Of a DNA stretch of 64,000 nucleotides, positions 38,563-47,623 are shown piece after piece (the stretch's first letter is position 1; each line of letters starts with the position of its first letter). The translations under genes and the position numbers were made by a program. Source of the stretch: Aquabacterium sp. (GTDB lineage Bacteria > Pseudomonadota > Gammaproteobacteria > Burkholderiales > Burkholderiaceae_C); assembly GCA_023266355.1 (NCBI GenBank), contig JAHFQM010000003.1:372001-436000 (forward strand), given 5' to 3'. The notes beneath the pieces were generated by a model. It was not told the DNA's origin, did no database searches, and saw nothing but the letters and a program-made list of their open reading frames with translations.

Positions 38563-39087
38563 ATGGAAAAATCGAACGCCCCCTCTAAAATCAACCCCAA
38601 AAGCTTTCACATCAACGAAGCGCTTGGATGCTTGGTGTTTGTATTAGTCGCACAAACAATAAGTTGTCAGTGGCTACTGATGAATGGATTCATTGCAGGA
38701 TTGAGTCGCGGTGTTGCGATTTTAAATCCATACCTGAATGATAAATTCATTTCATTCGCAGACAATCCGGAGAAATTTTCTGCGACACACACCCTATCCA
38801 TCATGTTTTCCCCCGTGTTTTTGATGATATTCCTCAGGAATTATAAGAAAACACAACCAGCCTCAATGGGGAAGCGAGTTATTTCAGTCATTTTCTTGAC
38901 GACCATCCTCTTGATGCCGATCTTCATTGATCCAACAAAAGGGCGGCGACTTAGTAGAATAATTTTCAATGACGGCATCGTTGGGGTATTTTTTGGGATG
39001 GCTATTTCGATGCTGATCGCCGCCATCATTTTCGGCACTTTTTCTATTTTCTTTGATTCACTTAAAACGCAAGGAGAGAAGCAATGA
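38563..39087 (+). CDS. AT-rich four-helix membrane protein, candidate immunity protein of the RTX system
   Basis: 174 residues from ATG 38563 (an in-frame ATG at 38491 overlaps the HlyD gene). Four hydrophobic segments are visible: ALGCLVFVLVAQTISCQWLL, THTLSIMFSPVFLMIFL, VISVIFLTTILLMPIF and GVFFGMAISMLIAAIIFG. It is Lys/Ile/Phe-rich and clearly lower in GC than its neighbours. Its stop overlaps the RTX start (ATGA at 39084-39087), so they are co-translated. I recognise no family. Position between adaptor and secreted protein, plus the zipper on that protein, suggests self-protection, as with CdzI; this is inference. Confidence 0.6.
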   Translation: MEKSNAPSKINPKSFHINEALGCLVFVLVAQTISCQWLLMNGFIAGLSRGVAILNPYLNDKFISFADNPEKFSATHTLSIMFSPVFLMIFLRNYKKTQPASMGKRVISVIFLTTILLMPIFIDPTKGRRLSRIIFNDGIVGVFFGMAISMLIAAIIFGTFSIFFDSLKTQGEKQ

Positions 39088-42000
39088 GTTGCGATATTTC
39101 TAACGACAAGTGGGATGACATACGCGAATTCAACAAAAATGGGCTAGATGCTCTTAACGAATACATTGATGACCTAAAATCAAAGGGTATTGAGCCGAAG
39201 GTTATCGGAAAAATTGGCGGATTAGTCAGCACCGCCGAAGATGTCAGGCAGGTTGGGAAGCAAGTTAATGCAGGCAATATCAAAGGTGCCGTAGCAACTG
39301 TCAGCGGAGCATTTTTTGGTGGCGTTGGTGCCGCTGCAGGGTATGCGGTGGCGGGTCTCGTTGTCCCCGGATTGGGTCTGGTCGGCGCCATTGTTCTTGC
39401 TGGAGTGGCTGGCGCCGTCATTGGGGACCTTGCTGAAAACATCACAGAACGGATGCTCGACCCAACTCTCGAGCCAAAATTTCACGAGGAGTTGTTGCGC
39501 AACCGCGAGCAGCGTCTCCTTGACAACGGCATTGACCCCGCCACAGATCCCGGCGTCGCAAACATGCGCAGGCAACTTGATTTGGCGCGAGAGCGCGCGG
39601 GAATGTGTGATCAAGTCAACGATAGGTTCCGAGATGCCGTAACCTTCGCCCCCCGCGACCCCCTCGCCCTCGACCTCGACAACGACGGCATCGAAACCGT
39701 CGCCATCAACCCCCAAGCCCCCATCCGCTTCGATCACGACGGTGATGGCTCTTCCTCTGCCACTGGCTGGCTCAAAGGCGACGACGGCTGGCTGGTCAAC
39801 GACCTAGACCAGGACGGCAAAATCACCTCCGGCAAAGAACTGCTGGGCGTTGACACCGACATCACCGTGGGCGGCGTCACCCGCAAAGCCACCACCGGCT
39901 TCGAAGCCCTGCGCGCTCTCGACACCCATCAGGTGGGCGACGGCAAAAACCTGTTCGACAGCCGTGACGCGGCCTTCGGCAATCTGCGCATCTGGCAAGA
40001 CAAGAACCAGAACGGCGTGACCGACGCAGGCGAACTCAGCACGCTCAGCGCCCTGGGCATCGTCAGCATCCAGTTGCAGGAAACCCCCACGAACATCAAC
40101 CTCGTGGGCGGCAACAGCATCACGGGCACAGCCAAGGTAACCCGCCGCGTGGGCACCAGCACCAGCACGTCTGAAGTGGACAGCGTTCTGGTCACCACCG
40201 AGTCTGCGGCGAACCTGAACCTGGCCGACAACCCGTTCTACACCGATCTGCCTGACGTATCGGTCACCGACACTGTTCGCAGCTTGCCCAACATGCAGGG
40301 CAGCGGCCGAGTGCACAGTTTGCGCGAAGCCATGAGCCTGGCCGATACCAGCAACGCGAGTTTCATCACGCGCGCGCTCATGAAAACTGCGGCTGAGAGC
40401 CTCACGACCACCGTCACGGCATTTGCCGCTGCCAAGACGCGCGACGAACAGCAGGCGTTGCTCGACACACTGATCCAGCAATGGGGAGCCACGTCAAGCC
40501 TTGACACCTCGGAAGCGTTTGTCTTCATGGCTCCGGGTGCAACCGGAACTACGGCGCAAAGGGTTCAAACCTTTGCTCAGCAAAACCCAGAGCTGTACAA
40601 GAAGGTCATTGCACTGGAGCAATTCAATGGGCAGCAGGGCTTGGCGACCTTGATGAACCGTTGGAATGTCACGCTCCCGTCCGCCGTTACCGCGTCCTTG
40701 AATGCCGCGTACGACGCATTGCGGGAATCCGTCTACGGCGCCCTGACCATTCAGACTAGGCTAAAGCCCTACTTTGACGCCATTTCCTTATCCGTCAGCG
40801 ATCAAGGGCTGCAGTTCAACACCACAGGCGTTCGCTCTCGTTTGTTTGCAACTTCATCCAGCTCACCTGAGACGGCCATCACCGACTTGGTTGACCTGTA
40901 TCAGTTCACCTCCGGAACCATGAACACCGTTGGGTTCAATGGGCTCGCCACCATGCGCACCTTGGTTGAGCAGCTTCCGGCCAATTCACCCATCAAGGCC
41001 AAGTTGGCAGGCTTTGGCATCCTTCAAGCAGACAGCTCAACAGGTACAAGTAGCTTGAATTTTTTCCTGGGTGATGGCTATGCCAACACATTCGGTGGCG
41101 GCGCAGGAGACGATCTGCTGGGCGGAGGCAAAGGAGACGATCGCTTGTACGGCGACGATGGCCACGATTACCTTCAAGGCGAGGTAGGCAACGACACTTT
41201 GAACGGCGGATCAGGCAACGACACCCTGGACGGTGGCCAAGGCAAAGACAACCTCACTGGAGGCAATGGTGCAGACGTCTATTTGTTCGGCCGCGGCTCT
41301 GGTCAAGACCAAATTGACAATTACAACACCGACGCAACGGGTACCAACGCCGATGCCATCGAGTTCGGCCAAGGTGTGAAGCCATCGGACATCACCGTGA
41401 CCCGCAAGGGATTTGAGGTGGTGCTCTCGATCAAAGACACGTCCGACACGTTGACGCTGTACGGATACTTCAACGGTGGAGACGTCAACAGTTGGCAGGT
41501 AGGCAGCATGCGATTCCAAGATGGAACGGTGTGGACCCCTGCTGACATCAGCTCAATACTGCTGATTCCCACCGCAGGCAACGACACCATTGCTGGCTAC
41601 GCAAGCAATGACTCCCTTTCTGGTGGCGATGGCAATGACTATCTGACCGGCAATGCGGGCGATGACCAACTCCTTGGCGAGGAGGGGGCCGACAACCTCT
41701 CCGGCGGAGAGGGATACGACACACTCGGGGGCGGTATCGGAAAAGACACGCTAGACGGAGGCAGCGGCAACGACGCCTTGCAAGGCGGCGCGCAGAACGA
41801 CACGCTCCTGGGCGGCGCAGGCAACGACACCCTGGATGGCGGCTCTGAAAACGACTCCCTGGATGGCGGCGCTGGTGCAGACGTCTATCTGTTCGGCATC
41901 GGTTCGGGCCAAGACACCGTGGACAACTACGACAGTGACGCCATCGGCACAAATGCTGACACCATCCTGTTGGGCTCGGGCATCACCACAAGCGATGTGG

Positions 42001-45000
42001 TGCTCTCCCGCACGAACGACAGTTTGATCATCGGCCTTGTCGGCCAACAAGACAACCTGACGGTTGCGAACTATTTCAACGCCGACGGCAAGTCTCCATA
42101 CGCGGTCGAGCAACTGAAGTTCGCTGACGGCACTGCCTGGGGTCTGAGCGCGGTCAAATCCAAGGTGCTGCTTGCAACATTGGGAAACGACACGCTGACC
42201 GGCTATTCGACCAACGACACGATCAGTGGCCTGGATGGCAACGACCGCATCAATGCCGCAGCCGGCAACGACCAAATCGATGGAGGATTTGGCAATGATG
42301 ACCTGTGGGGCGAAGAAGGCGACGACAATTTGAGTGGCGCAGAAGGATCCGACACCTTGGGAGGCGGAAGCGGCAACGACCTGATCAATGGCGGTGCGGG
42401 CAACGACACCCTTTACGGCGATGCAGGCAACGACACGCTCGATGGAGGAGCGGGCAATGACCTTCTGTGGGACGGTGCTGGCGAGGACGTCTACTTGTTC
42501 GGACTCGATTCAGGGCAAGACACGATCACCAACATCGAAGACACGGCTGCAGCAAGCACCGACACGGTGCTGCTTGGGGCGGGCATCACGCCAAGTGATG
42601 TCACCCTCACAAAGGTCATCCGGCCAGTTGGCTCGGTTTCCGATCTCGACTTGGCCATCAGCGTCAAAGGAACAACGGACCGACTGGTTATACGAGGTCA
42701 CTTTGCGAAGTACGGCTCGGCCAGCACCTCAATCGGCAGCATCAAGTTCGCTGATGGCACGGTGTGGGATGCAGCAGCCATCGCACTCAAGGCACTGGGC
42801 GCAACCACTGGGAACGACTACCTGAGTGGATCTGATGCGAACGACACCCTGAATGCACTGGAGGGCAACGACACCCTCAGCGGTGGCGGAGGTGAGGATG
42901 TTCTCGACGGCGGACAGGGCTCGGACACGCTTTGGGGCGGCGCAGGCAATGACACCCTCAAGGGCGGAACCGGCGTCGATTCCATGGACGGAGGCGCCGG
43001 AAACGATGACCTTGATGGCGGCAGCGGCAACGACCGCCTGTTCGGCGGCGCCGGCGCCGACACTTACCGATTCGGCAGAGGCTCCGGCTCGGACTACATC
43101 ACCAACAGCGACAGCGATGCGGTTGGTATCGATGCCGACACCATTCTGCTGGGCGCCGGCATCATCCCAACCGATCTGACGCTCAACAGGTCCGGCGACG
43201 ACCTGATCATCCGCATCAATGGCACGGATGACCTGTTGCAAGTCAAGAGCTACTTTGTCAACGATGGCGCATCCAGCAGTGTCGTGGAGAACCTTCGGTT
43301 CGCCAGCGGCACTGTCTGGAACTATGCGACGGTCAAAGCCAACGCGTTGCTGGTCACCCCGGTCGCAGGCTTGCCGCTGACCGGGAACACGGAGAGCGAA
43401 AATCTGGTTGGAGGCCAAGGAAACGACACCCTGAACGGGCACGCGGGCAACGACACACTGGACGGTGGCGCGGGCGACGACTCGCTGTATGGCGGCACCG
43501 GCAACGACGTCTTTCTGTTTGGCAGAGGGGCCGGCCAGGACACAGTCAACGCAGACGACACCCAAGCAGGGAAAGTCGACGCCATCCGCATTGGCGCAGG
43601 GGTTCAGCCGTCAGATCTGACCCTCAACATCAGCGGAGTTGACTTGGTGCTCTCCATCAACGGCACTTTGGACAAGCTGAGCGTCTACAGATTCTTTTAC
43701 CAATATCCTGGTAATCAGGTCGAGCAAATTGAGTTCGCAGATGGCACCATTTGGGACATTGCCACCATCCGCTCGAAGGCCTCGCGCATCACGAACGAAC
43801 ACGATCTGGCGTTCGGAAGCAACGACGGTGACGACATCTCCAGCGTATCTGGCGATGACACCGTGTACGCGCGTACAGGCAACGACACCATCAACGGTGG
43901 CGTCGGCAACGACTCCCTGCATGGCGAGGATGGCAACGATTTCATTCAAGGGGGGTCAGAACGCGACAGTCTTCATGGAGGCAATGGTGACGACACCTTG
44001 GACGGAGGCAGCGGCGACGACTACCTTGTTGGTGGCGCAGGCATCGACACATACCTGTTTGGCAAGGGCTCAGGTCACGATCAGATCGCAACGGATGCCA
44101 GTTCAACCGCCAAGCTCGAAATAATCAAAATGGGCGAGGGTATTGCGCCTGCGGACGTGTCGCTTGTTCGCGAAAACTCTGGGCTAGGTGTGATTTTGAG
44201 CCGCAGTGACTCGCTATACATCGGCAGCTATTTCTCGGGCTATCCATTCGAACAGATCAAGTTCGCAGACGGAACAACTTGGGATTCCGACTTCATCAAA
44301 ACGAGGGTCCTGCTTGGCAGTGATCGAGGCGACTCACTCGTGGGATATGAGGGTGCCGACACCATTTCTGGCTTGGCTGGCGACGACACCATGTACGGTG
44401 CCGAAGGCAATGACGAACTAAGCGGCGGCGTTGGGTTGGACTCCCTCTATGGAGAGAACGGCAACGACACCATCCTAGGCGGCGCTCAGAATGACCGGAT
44501 CGATGGCGGAAATGGGGCCGACTCCTTGGAAGGACAGGATGGCAACGACGAGTTGTTGGGACAAGCAGGAAACGACACCCTTGATGGCGGAGCAGGTAAT
44601 GACACGCTGGATGGTGGCGCTGGAAGCGATACCTATGTGTTCGGCAGGGGCTCGGGCAGGGACGTCATTAACTCAGCCGACACCACTGCAAGCAAGGTCG
44701 ATGTGATTCAGCTGAGTGCGGGCATCCTGGTGTCTGATATCACACTGAAGCGCGAAAACGATGCTTTGCTGCTTTCAATCAGAGGAACCGCGGACTCGAT
44801 TCGCATCAACAACTACTTCGTCAACGACGCCTCGTCGGGCAATCAAGTCGAGCAAATCAGATTTGCAGATGCCACCGTCTGGGACATCAGCATGGTGAAA
44901 GCAAAAGTGCTGACAGCCACCGACGGGGATGACACCTTGTTTGGCTATGCCACATCGGACACGATTGCTGGCCAGATGGGTGACGATCTACTGTATGGGC

Positions 45001-47555
45001 AAGCAGGCATCGACCGTCTCGACGGTGGTCTTGGTGCGGACAGATTGTATGGAGACGATGGAGATGATGTCCTCCTTGGTGGTGGACAAGATGATCTCGT
45101 GTATGGCGGCAATGGATCGGATAACCTGCAAGGTGACTCCGGCAATGACGCACTCTTCGGTGGCTCCGACAACGACACGCTTGACGGTGGTGCAGGCAAC
45201 GACTCACTCTTTGGAAATGCAGGAAATGATCGGTACAAGTTCGGACGAGGCTCGGGACAGGACACCATTTACCCAGATGATGGCGCGATGGACGTCATCG
45301 AATTGGGTGCCGGCATAATCCCCGGCGATGTGATCTTGACAAGACCGCCATCGACTTTCTCGCTTTATGGCGGCGCCATTACTTTGTCCATCAAGGGCAC
45401 ACCCGACAAAGTCAGCATCAATGGATACTTTGATAACGATAATGGCAAGAACCAAATTGGTCGGATCATTTTTACCGACGGAACCATTTGGACTGTTGAT
45501 ATTGTCAAGAACAAGCTACTGCAAGCCACTAATGAGAACGACGCGCTGTACGGCTATGCCACATCAGATTTGATATCCGGACTAGCCGGCGACGACCAGC
45601 TTTACGGGAACGCAGGCAACGACACTCTTGATGGCGGAGAGGGTGCTGACTCGCTGTCGGGTGAGGCGGGTGATGACACCTTCTTGTTTGGACGATACGG
45701 GGGCAACGACTCCATCCAGGGCTGGAGCGGCTCGGCTCAAGAGGTGAACACACTGCAATTCAAAGATGGAATCACCCTCTCTGATATCAGCACCACTGAC
45801 TTCAAAAGCTCAGGCCTCAAAGACCTGCGAATAGCCATTCGTGGCACGTCCGACACAATCCAAGTTAACGCATTCTTCAGCAACAGTTATGCAATTGGCA
45901 CGTCCAACCCCATACAGCGAATCCTCTTCGCAGATGGCGTGGCGTGGAATGCCGCAACCTTGCTGAAGTTTCATTCGTCTGTTGAGAAGGTCAACGCACT
46001 GAGCGGTGCACAGCTCACCGGAGGAGCCTCCACAGACCGACTGCGCGGACTGCAGGGTTCGGACACCTTGATCGGACTTGCGGGAAGTGACTTCCTGCTG
46101 GGCGGAGCTAGCGGAGATTCACTCGAAGGTGGCGGCGACGACGATTGGCTATACGGCGAAGAAGGCAACGACATCCTTGACGGCGGCACCGGCGCAGACA
46201 CCCTGGTCGGCGGCGCAGGCAATGACGTTTACTACGTTGACAACGTGAACGACCTTGTCATCGAGACCACGCCCGCCGAATACGACCGCATCGTGGCCTC
46301 GGTTGATTACGTTTTGCCCGATTTCGTGGAAGACATGGACCTGGCTGCTGGCGCTGCAAGTGCGATCAAAGCCACGGGCAATGCGCTGGACAACGTCCTG
46401 GGTGGCAACGAGTTCAACAACGTCTTGTCGGGCGGCGCGGGTGACGACTACCTGGTTGGTGACGTCGGCACAGACACCATGATCGGAGGTGCCGGCAACG
46501 ACTACTTCTACATCGACAACATCGGTGACGTTGTGCAGGAGGACGCATCCAATGGCTATGACACCGTCCTCATGTTCTTCCTGCAGGCTGACAGCTACAC
46601 CTTGAGCAACAACGTCGAAGCCATCGACGTGATCGACATGGCGCCCATCACCGCTGGGTACGTGACACTTCGCGGCAATGCCCTGGACAACTCGCTGACT
46701 GCAGCAGGCGAGGCTGGCATGGCCATGTATGGCGAGGCTGGCGATGATGGTCTGTACGGCGGCGGCGGCAACGACACGCTTTACGGGGGCACTGGCGCGG
46801 ACGTGCTGTGGGGTGGCCCGGGGCAAGACAGCATGCTGGGTGGCGCAGGTGACGATCTGTACTACGTCTCTGACACCGGAGATCGCATCACGGAACTCGC
46901 CAACGAAGGCATCGACACGGTCACGCTGTTCGGGCTGCAGGCCAGTTCCTACATCATGGCAGCGCAAGTTGAAAACCTCGATATTTTCGAAGTATCGCCA
47001 AGCTCTGGCCTCAGTTTCACCATCTTCGGCAATGCGCAAGACAACGTCATCGATGGCAGCGGCAGTGCTTTGCGCGTGCAATTGTCTGGGGGCTTGGGCA
47101 ATGACAAACTGTTCGGCACCGTGCTCAACGACCTGTTGTCCGGCGGCGCTGGCAACGACACTTTGTACGGTGGCCTCGGCAGCGACAGTTACAGCTTCGG
47201 CCGCAATGGCGGCCAAGACGTGATCGACGATGCAGATGCCACCACAGGCAACCTCGACCAGTTGACGTTTGGCCCCGGTATCGCCAACGACCAGTTGTGG
47301 TTCAGCCAATCGGGGCAAGACCTGGTGGTCAGCGTCATCGGGTCAACCGACCAGGTGACCATCCGCCAGTGGTCGGCGGGAGCGTCACGCCATGTGGAGC
47401 GCATCACTGCAGGCGGGAAGTCACTGGCTGACACCCAAGTGGCGAACTTGGTGCAAGCCATGTCCGCCATGAGCCCACCGCCGATCGGTCAGACCACCTT
47501 GAGCGACGCACAGAGGGCCCAATTGACCCCGGTGCTCGCTGCCAACTGGGCCTGA
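39084..47555 (+). CDS. Giant RTX protein with N-terminal glycine zipper
   Basis: 2823 residues. Residues 1-187 are AT-rich in coding and contain a glycine zipper (about 75-115: GAFFGGVGAAAGYAVAG, GLGLVGAIVLAGVAGAVIG), a membrane-inserting feature. From about 188 GC rises: EF-hand-like calcium segments (DLDNDGIETV, DLDQDGKITSGKELLG, WQDKNQNGVTDAGEL), a helical region (about 390-650), then nine modules of GGxGxDxLx nonapeptides each followed by a beta domain (SIKGTxDxLxxxxYF...IxFADGTxW), three VCBS-like YYVDN modules and a final degenerate module acting as type I secretion signal. Extracellular, calcium-folded. Either an adhesin or a toxin; the zipper favours the latter. Confidence 0.88.
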   Translation: MSCDISNDKWDDIREFNKNGLDALNEYIDDLKSKGIEPKVIGKIGGLVSTAEDVRQVGKQVNAGNIKGAVATVSGAFFGGVGAAAGYAVAGLVVPGLGLVGAIVLAGVAGAVIGDLAENITERMLDPTLEPKFHEELLRNREQRLLDNGIDPATDPGVANMRRQLDLARERAGMCDQVNDRFRDAVTFAPRDPLALDLDNDGIETVAINPQAPIRFDHDGDGSSSATGWLKGDDGWLVNDLDQDGKITSGKELLGVDTDITVGGVTRKATTGFEALRALDTHQVGDGKNLFDSRDAAFGNLRIWQDKNQNGVTDAGELSTLSALGIVSIQLQETPTNINLVGGNSITGTAKVTRRVGTSTSTSEVDSVLVTTESAANLNLADNPFYTDLPDVSVTDTVRSLPNMQGSGRVHSLREAMSLADTSNASFITRALMKTAAESLTTTVTAFAAAKTRDEQQALLDTLIQQWGATSSLDTSEAFVFMAPGATGTTAQRVQTFAQQNPELYKKVIALEQFNGQQGLATLMNRWNVTLPSAVTASLNAAYDALRESVYGALTIQTRLKPYFDAISLSVSDQGLQFNTTGVRSRLFATSSSSPETAITDLVDLYQFTSGTMNTVGFNGLATMRTLVEQLPANSPIKAKLAGFGILQADSSTGTSSLNFFLGDGYANTFGGGAGDDLLGGGKGDDRLYGDDGHDYLQGEVGNDTLNGGSGNDTLDGGQGKDNLTGGNGADVYLFGRGSGQDQIDNYNTDATGTNADAIEFGQGVKPSDITVTRKGFEVVLSIKDTSDTLTLYGYFNGGDVNSWQVGSMRFQDGTVWTPADISSILLIPTAGNDTIAGYASNDSLSGGDGNDYLTGNAGDDQLLGEEGADNLSGGEGYDTLGGGIGKDTLDGGSGNDALQGGAQNDTLLGGAGNDTLDGGSENDSLDGGAGADVYLFGIGSGQDTVDNYDSDAIGTNADTILLGSGITTSDVVLSRTNDSLIIGLVGQQDNLTVANYFNADGKSPYAVEQLKFADGTAWGLSAVKSKVLLATLGNDTLTGYSTNDTISGLDGNDRINAAAGNDQIDGGFGNDDLWGEEGDDNLSGAEGSDTLGGGSGNDLINGGAGNDTLYGDAGNDTLDGGAGNDLLWDGAGEDVYLFGLDSGQDTITNIEDTAAASTDTVLLGAGITPSDVTLTKVIRPVGSVSDLDLAISVKGTTDRLVIRGHFAKYGSASTSIGSIKFADGTVWDAAAIALKALGATTGNDYLSGSDANDTLNALEGNDTLSGGGGEDVLDGGQGSDTLWGGAGNDTLKGGTGVDSMDGGAGNDDLDGGSGNDRLFGGAGADTYRFGRGSGSDYITNSDSDAVGIDADTILLGAGIIPTDLTLNRSGDDLIIRINGTDDLLQVKSYFVNDGASSSVVENLRFASGTVWNYATVKANALLVTPVAGLPLTGNTESENLVGGQGNDTLNGHAGNDTLDGGAGDDSLYGGTGNDVFLFGRGAGQDTVNADDTQAGKVDAIRIGAGVQPSDLTLNISGVDLVLSINGTLDKLSVYRFFYQYPGNQVEQIEFADGTIWDIATIRSKASRITNEHDLAFGSNDGDDISSVSGDDTVYARTGNDTINGGVGNDSLHGEDGNDFIQGGSERDSLHGGNGDDTLDGGSGDDYLVGGAGIDTYLFGKGSGHDQIATDASSTAKLEIIKMGEGIAPADVSLVRENSGLGVILSRSDSLYIGSYFSGYPFEQIKFADGTTWDSDFIKTRVLLGSDRGDSLVGYEGADTISGLAGDDTMYGAEGNDELSGGVGLDSLYGENGNDTILGGAQNDRIDGGNGADSLEGQDGNDELLGQAGNDTLDGGAGNDTLDGGAGSDTYVFGRGSGRDVINSADTTASKVDVIQLSAGILVSDITLKRENDALLLSIRGTADSIRINNYFVNDASSGNQVEQIRFADATVWDISMVKAKVLTATDGDDTLFGYATSDTIAGQMGDDLLYGQAGIDRLDGGLGADRLYGDDGDDVLLGGGQDDLVYGGNGSDNLQGDSGNDALFGGSDNDTLDGGAGNDSLFGNAGNDRYKFGRGSGQDTIYPDDGAMDVIELGAGIIPGDVILTRPPSTFSLYGGAITLSIKGTPDKVSINGYFDNDNGKNQIGRIIFTDGTIWTVDIVKNKLLQATNENDALYGYATSDLISGLAGDDQLYGNAGNDTLDGGEGADSLSGEAGDDTFLFGRYGGNDSIQGWSGSAQEVNTLQFKDGITLSDISTTDFKSSGLKDLRIAIRGTSDTIQVNAFFSNSYAIGTSNPIQRILFADGVAWNAATLLKFHSSVEKVNALSGAQLTGGASTDRLRGLQGSDTLIGLAGSDFLLGGASGDSLEGGGDDDWLYGEEGNDILDGGTGADTLVGGAGNDVYYVDNVNDLVIETTPAEYDRIVASVDYVLPDFVEDMDLAAGAASAIKATGNALDNVLGGNEFNNVLSGGAGDDYLVGDVGTDTMIGGAGNDYFYIDNIGDVVQEDASNGYDTVLMFFLQADSYTLSNNVEAIDVIDMAPITAGYVTLRGNALDNSLTAAGEAGMAMYGEAGDDGLYGGGGNDTLYGGTGADVLWGGPGQDSMLGGAGDDLYYVSDTGDRITELANEGIDTVTLFGLQASSYIMAAQVENLDIFEVSPSSGLSFTIFGNAQDNVIDGSGSALRVQLSGGLGNDKLFGTVLNDLLSGGAGNDTLYGGLGSDSYSFGRNGGQDVIDDADATTGNLDQLTFGPGIANDQLWFSQSGQDLVVSVIGSTDQVTIRQWSAGASRHVERITAGGKSLADTQVANLVQAMSAMSPPPIGQTTLSDAQRAQLTPVLAANWA
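41070..47190 (+). repeat. RTX calcium-binding repeat array, about 13 blocks
   Basis: Tandem GGxGxDxLx nonapeptides (e.g. GGAGNDTLDGGSGNDTLDGG) occur in repeated blocks, giving long imperfect DNA repeats around GGCAACGACACC. Nine blocks are followed by the FADGT-type beta domain (at 41.5, 42.1, 42.7, 43.3, 43.7, 44.3, 44.9, 45.5 and 45.9 kb), and later blocks by YYVDN-type domains. The number of modules probably varies between strains through recombination. In the cell the repeats stay unfolded for export and fold on extracellular calcium. Confidence 0.85.
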
Positions 47556-47574
47556 TCGACAGACTGCGCCCCTG

Positions 47575-47607
47575 TGCAGGCCTGGCCATCTGTCGGCCGG
47601 GCCTGCA
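47575..47607 (+). terminator. Long GC-rich hairpin after the RTX gene
   Basis: TGCAGGCCTGGCC (47575-47587), loop ATCTGTC, GGCCGGGCCTGCA (47595-47607): a 13-base stem with one T-G wobble pair. It begins 20 bases after the RTX stop and ends 17 bases before the glycosyltransferase start. TCTCTC rather than a T-run follows, so it may be a partial terminator or an mRNA 3' stabiliser that reduces expression of the glycosyltransferase. Confidence 0.55.
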
Positions 47608-47623
47608 TCTCTCAGAATCACCC

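Noticed and set aside
41070..47190. Possible CRISPR or satellite array from evenly spaced repeats
   Set aside because: The repeats are imperfect, in frame, and encode RTX nonapeptides within one long gene; no unique spacers between identical repeats.
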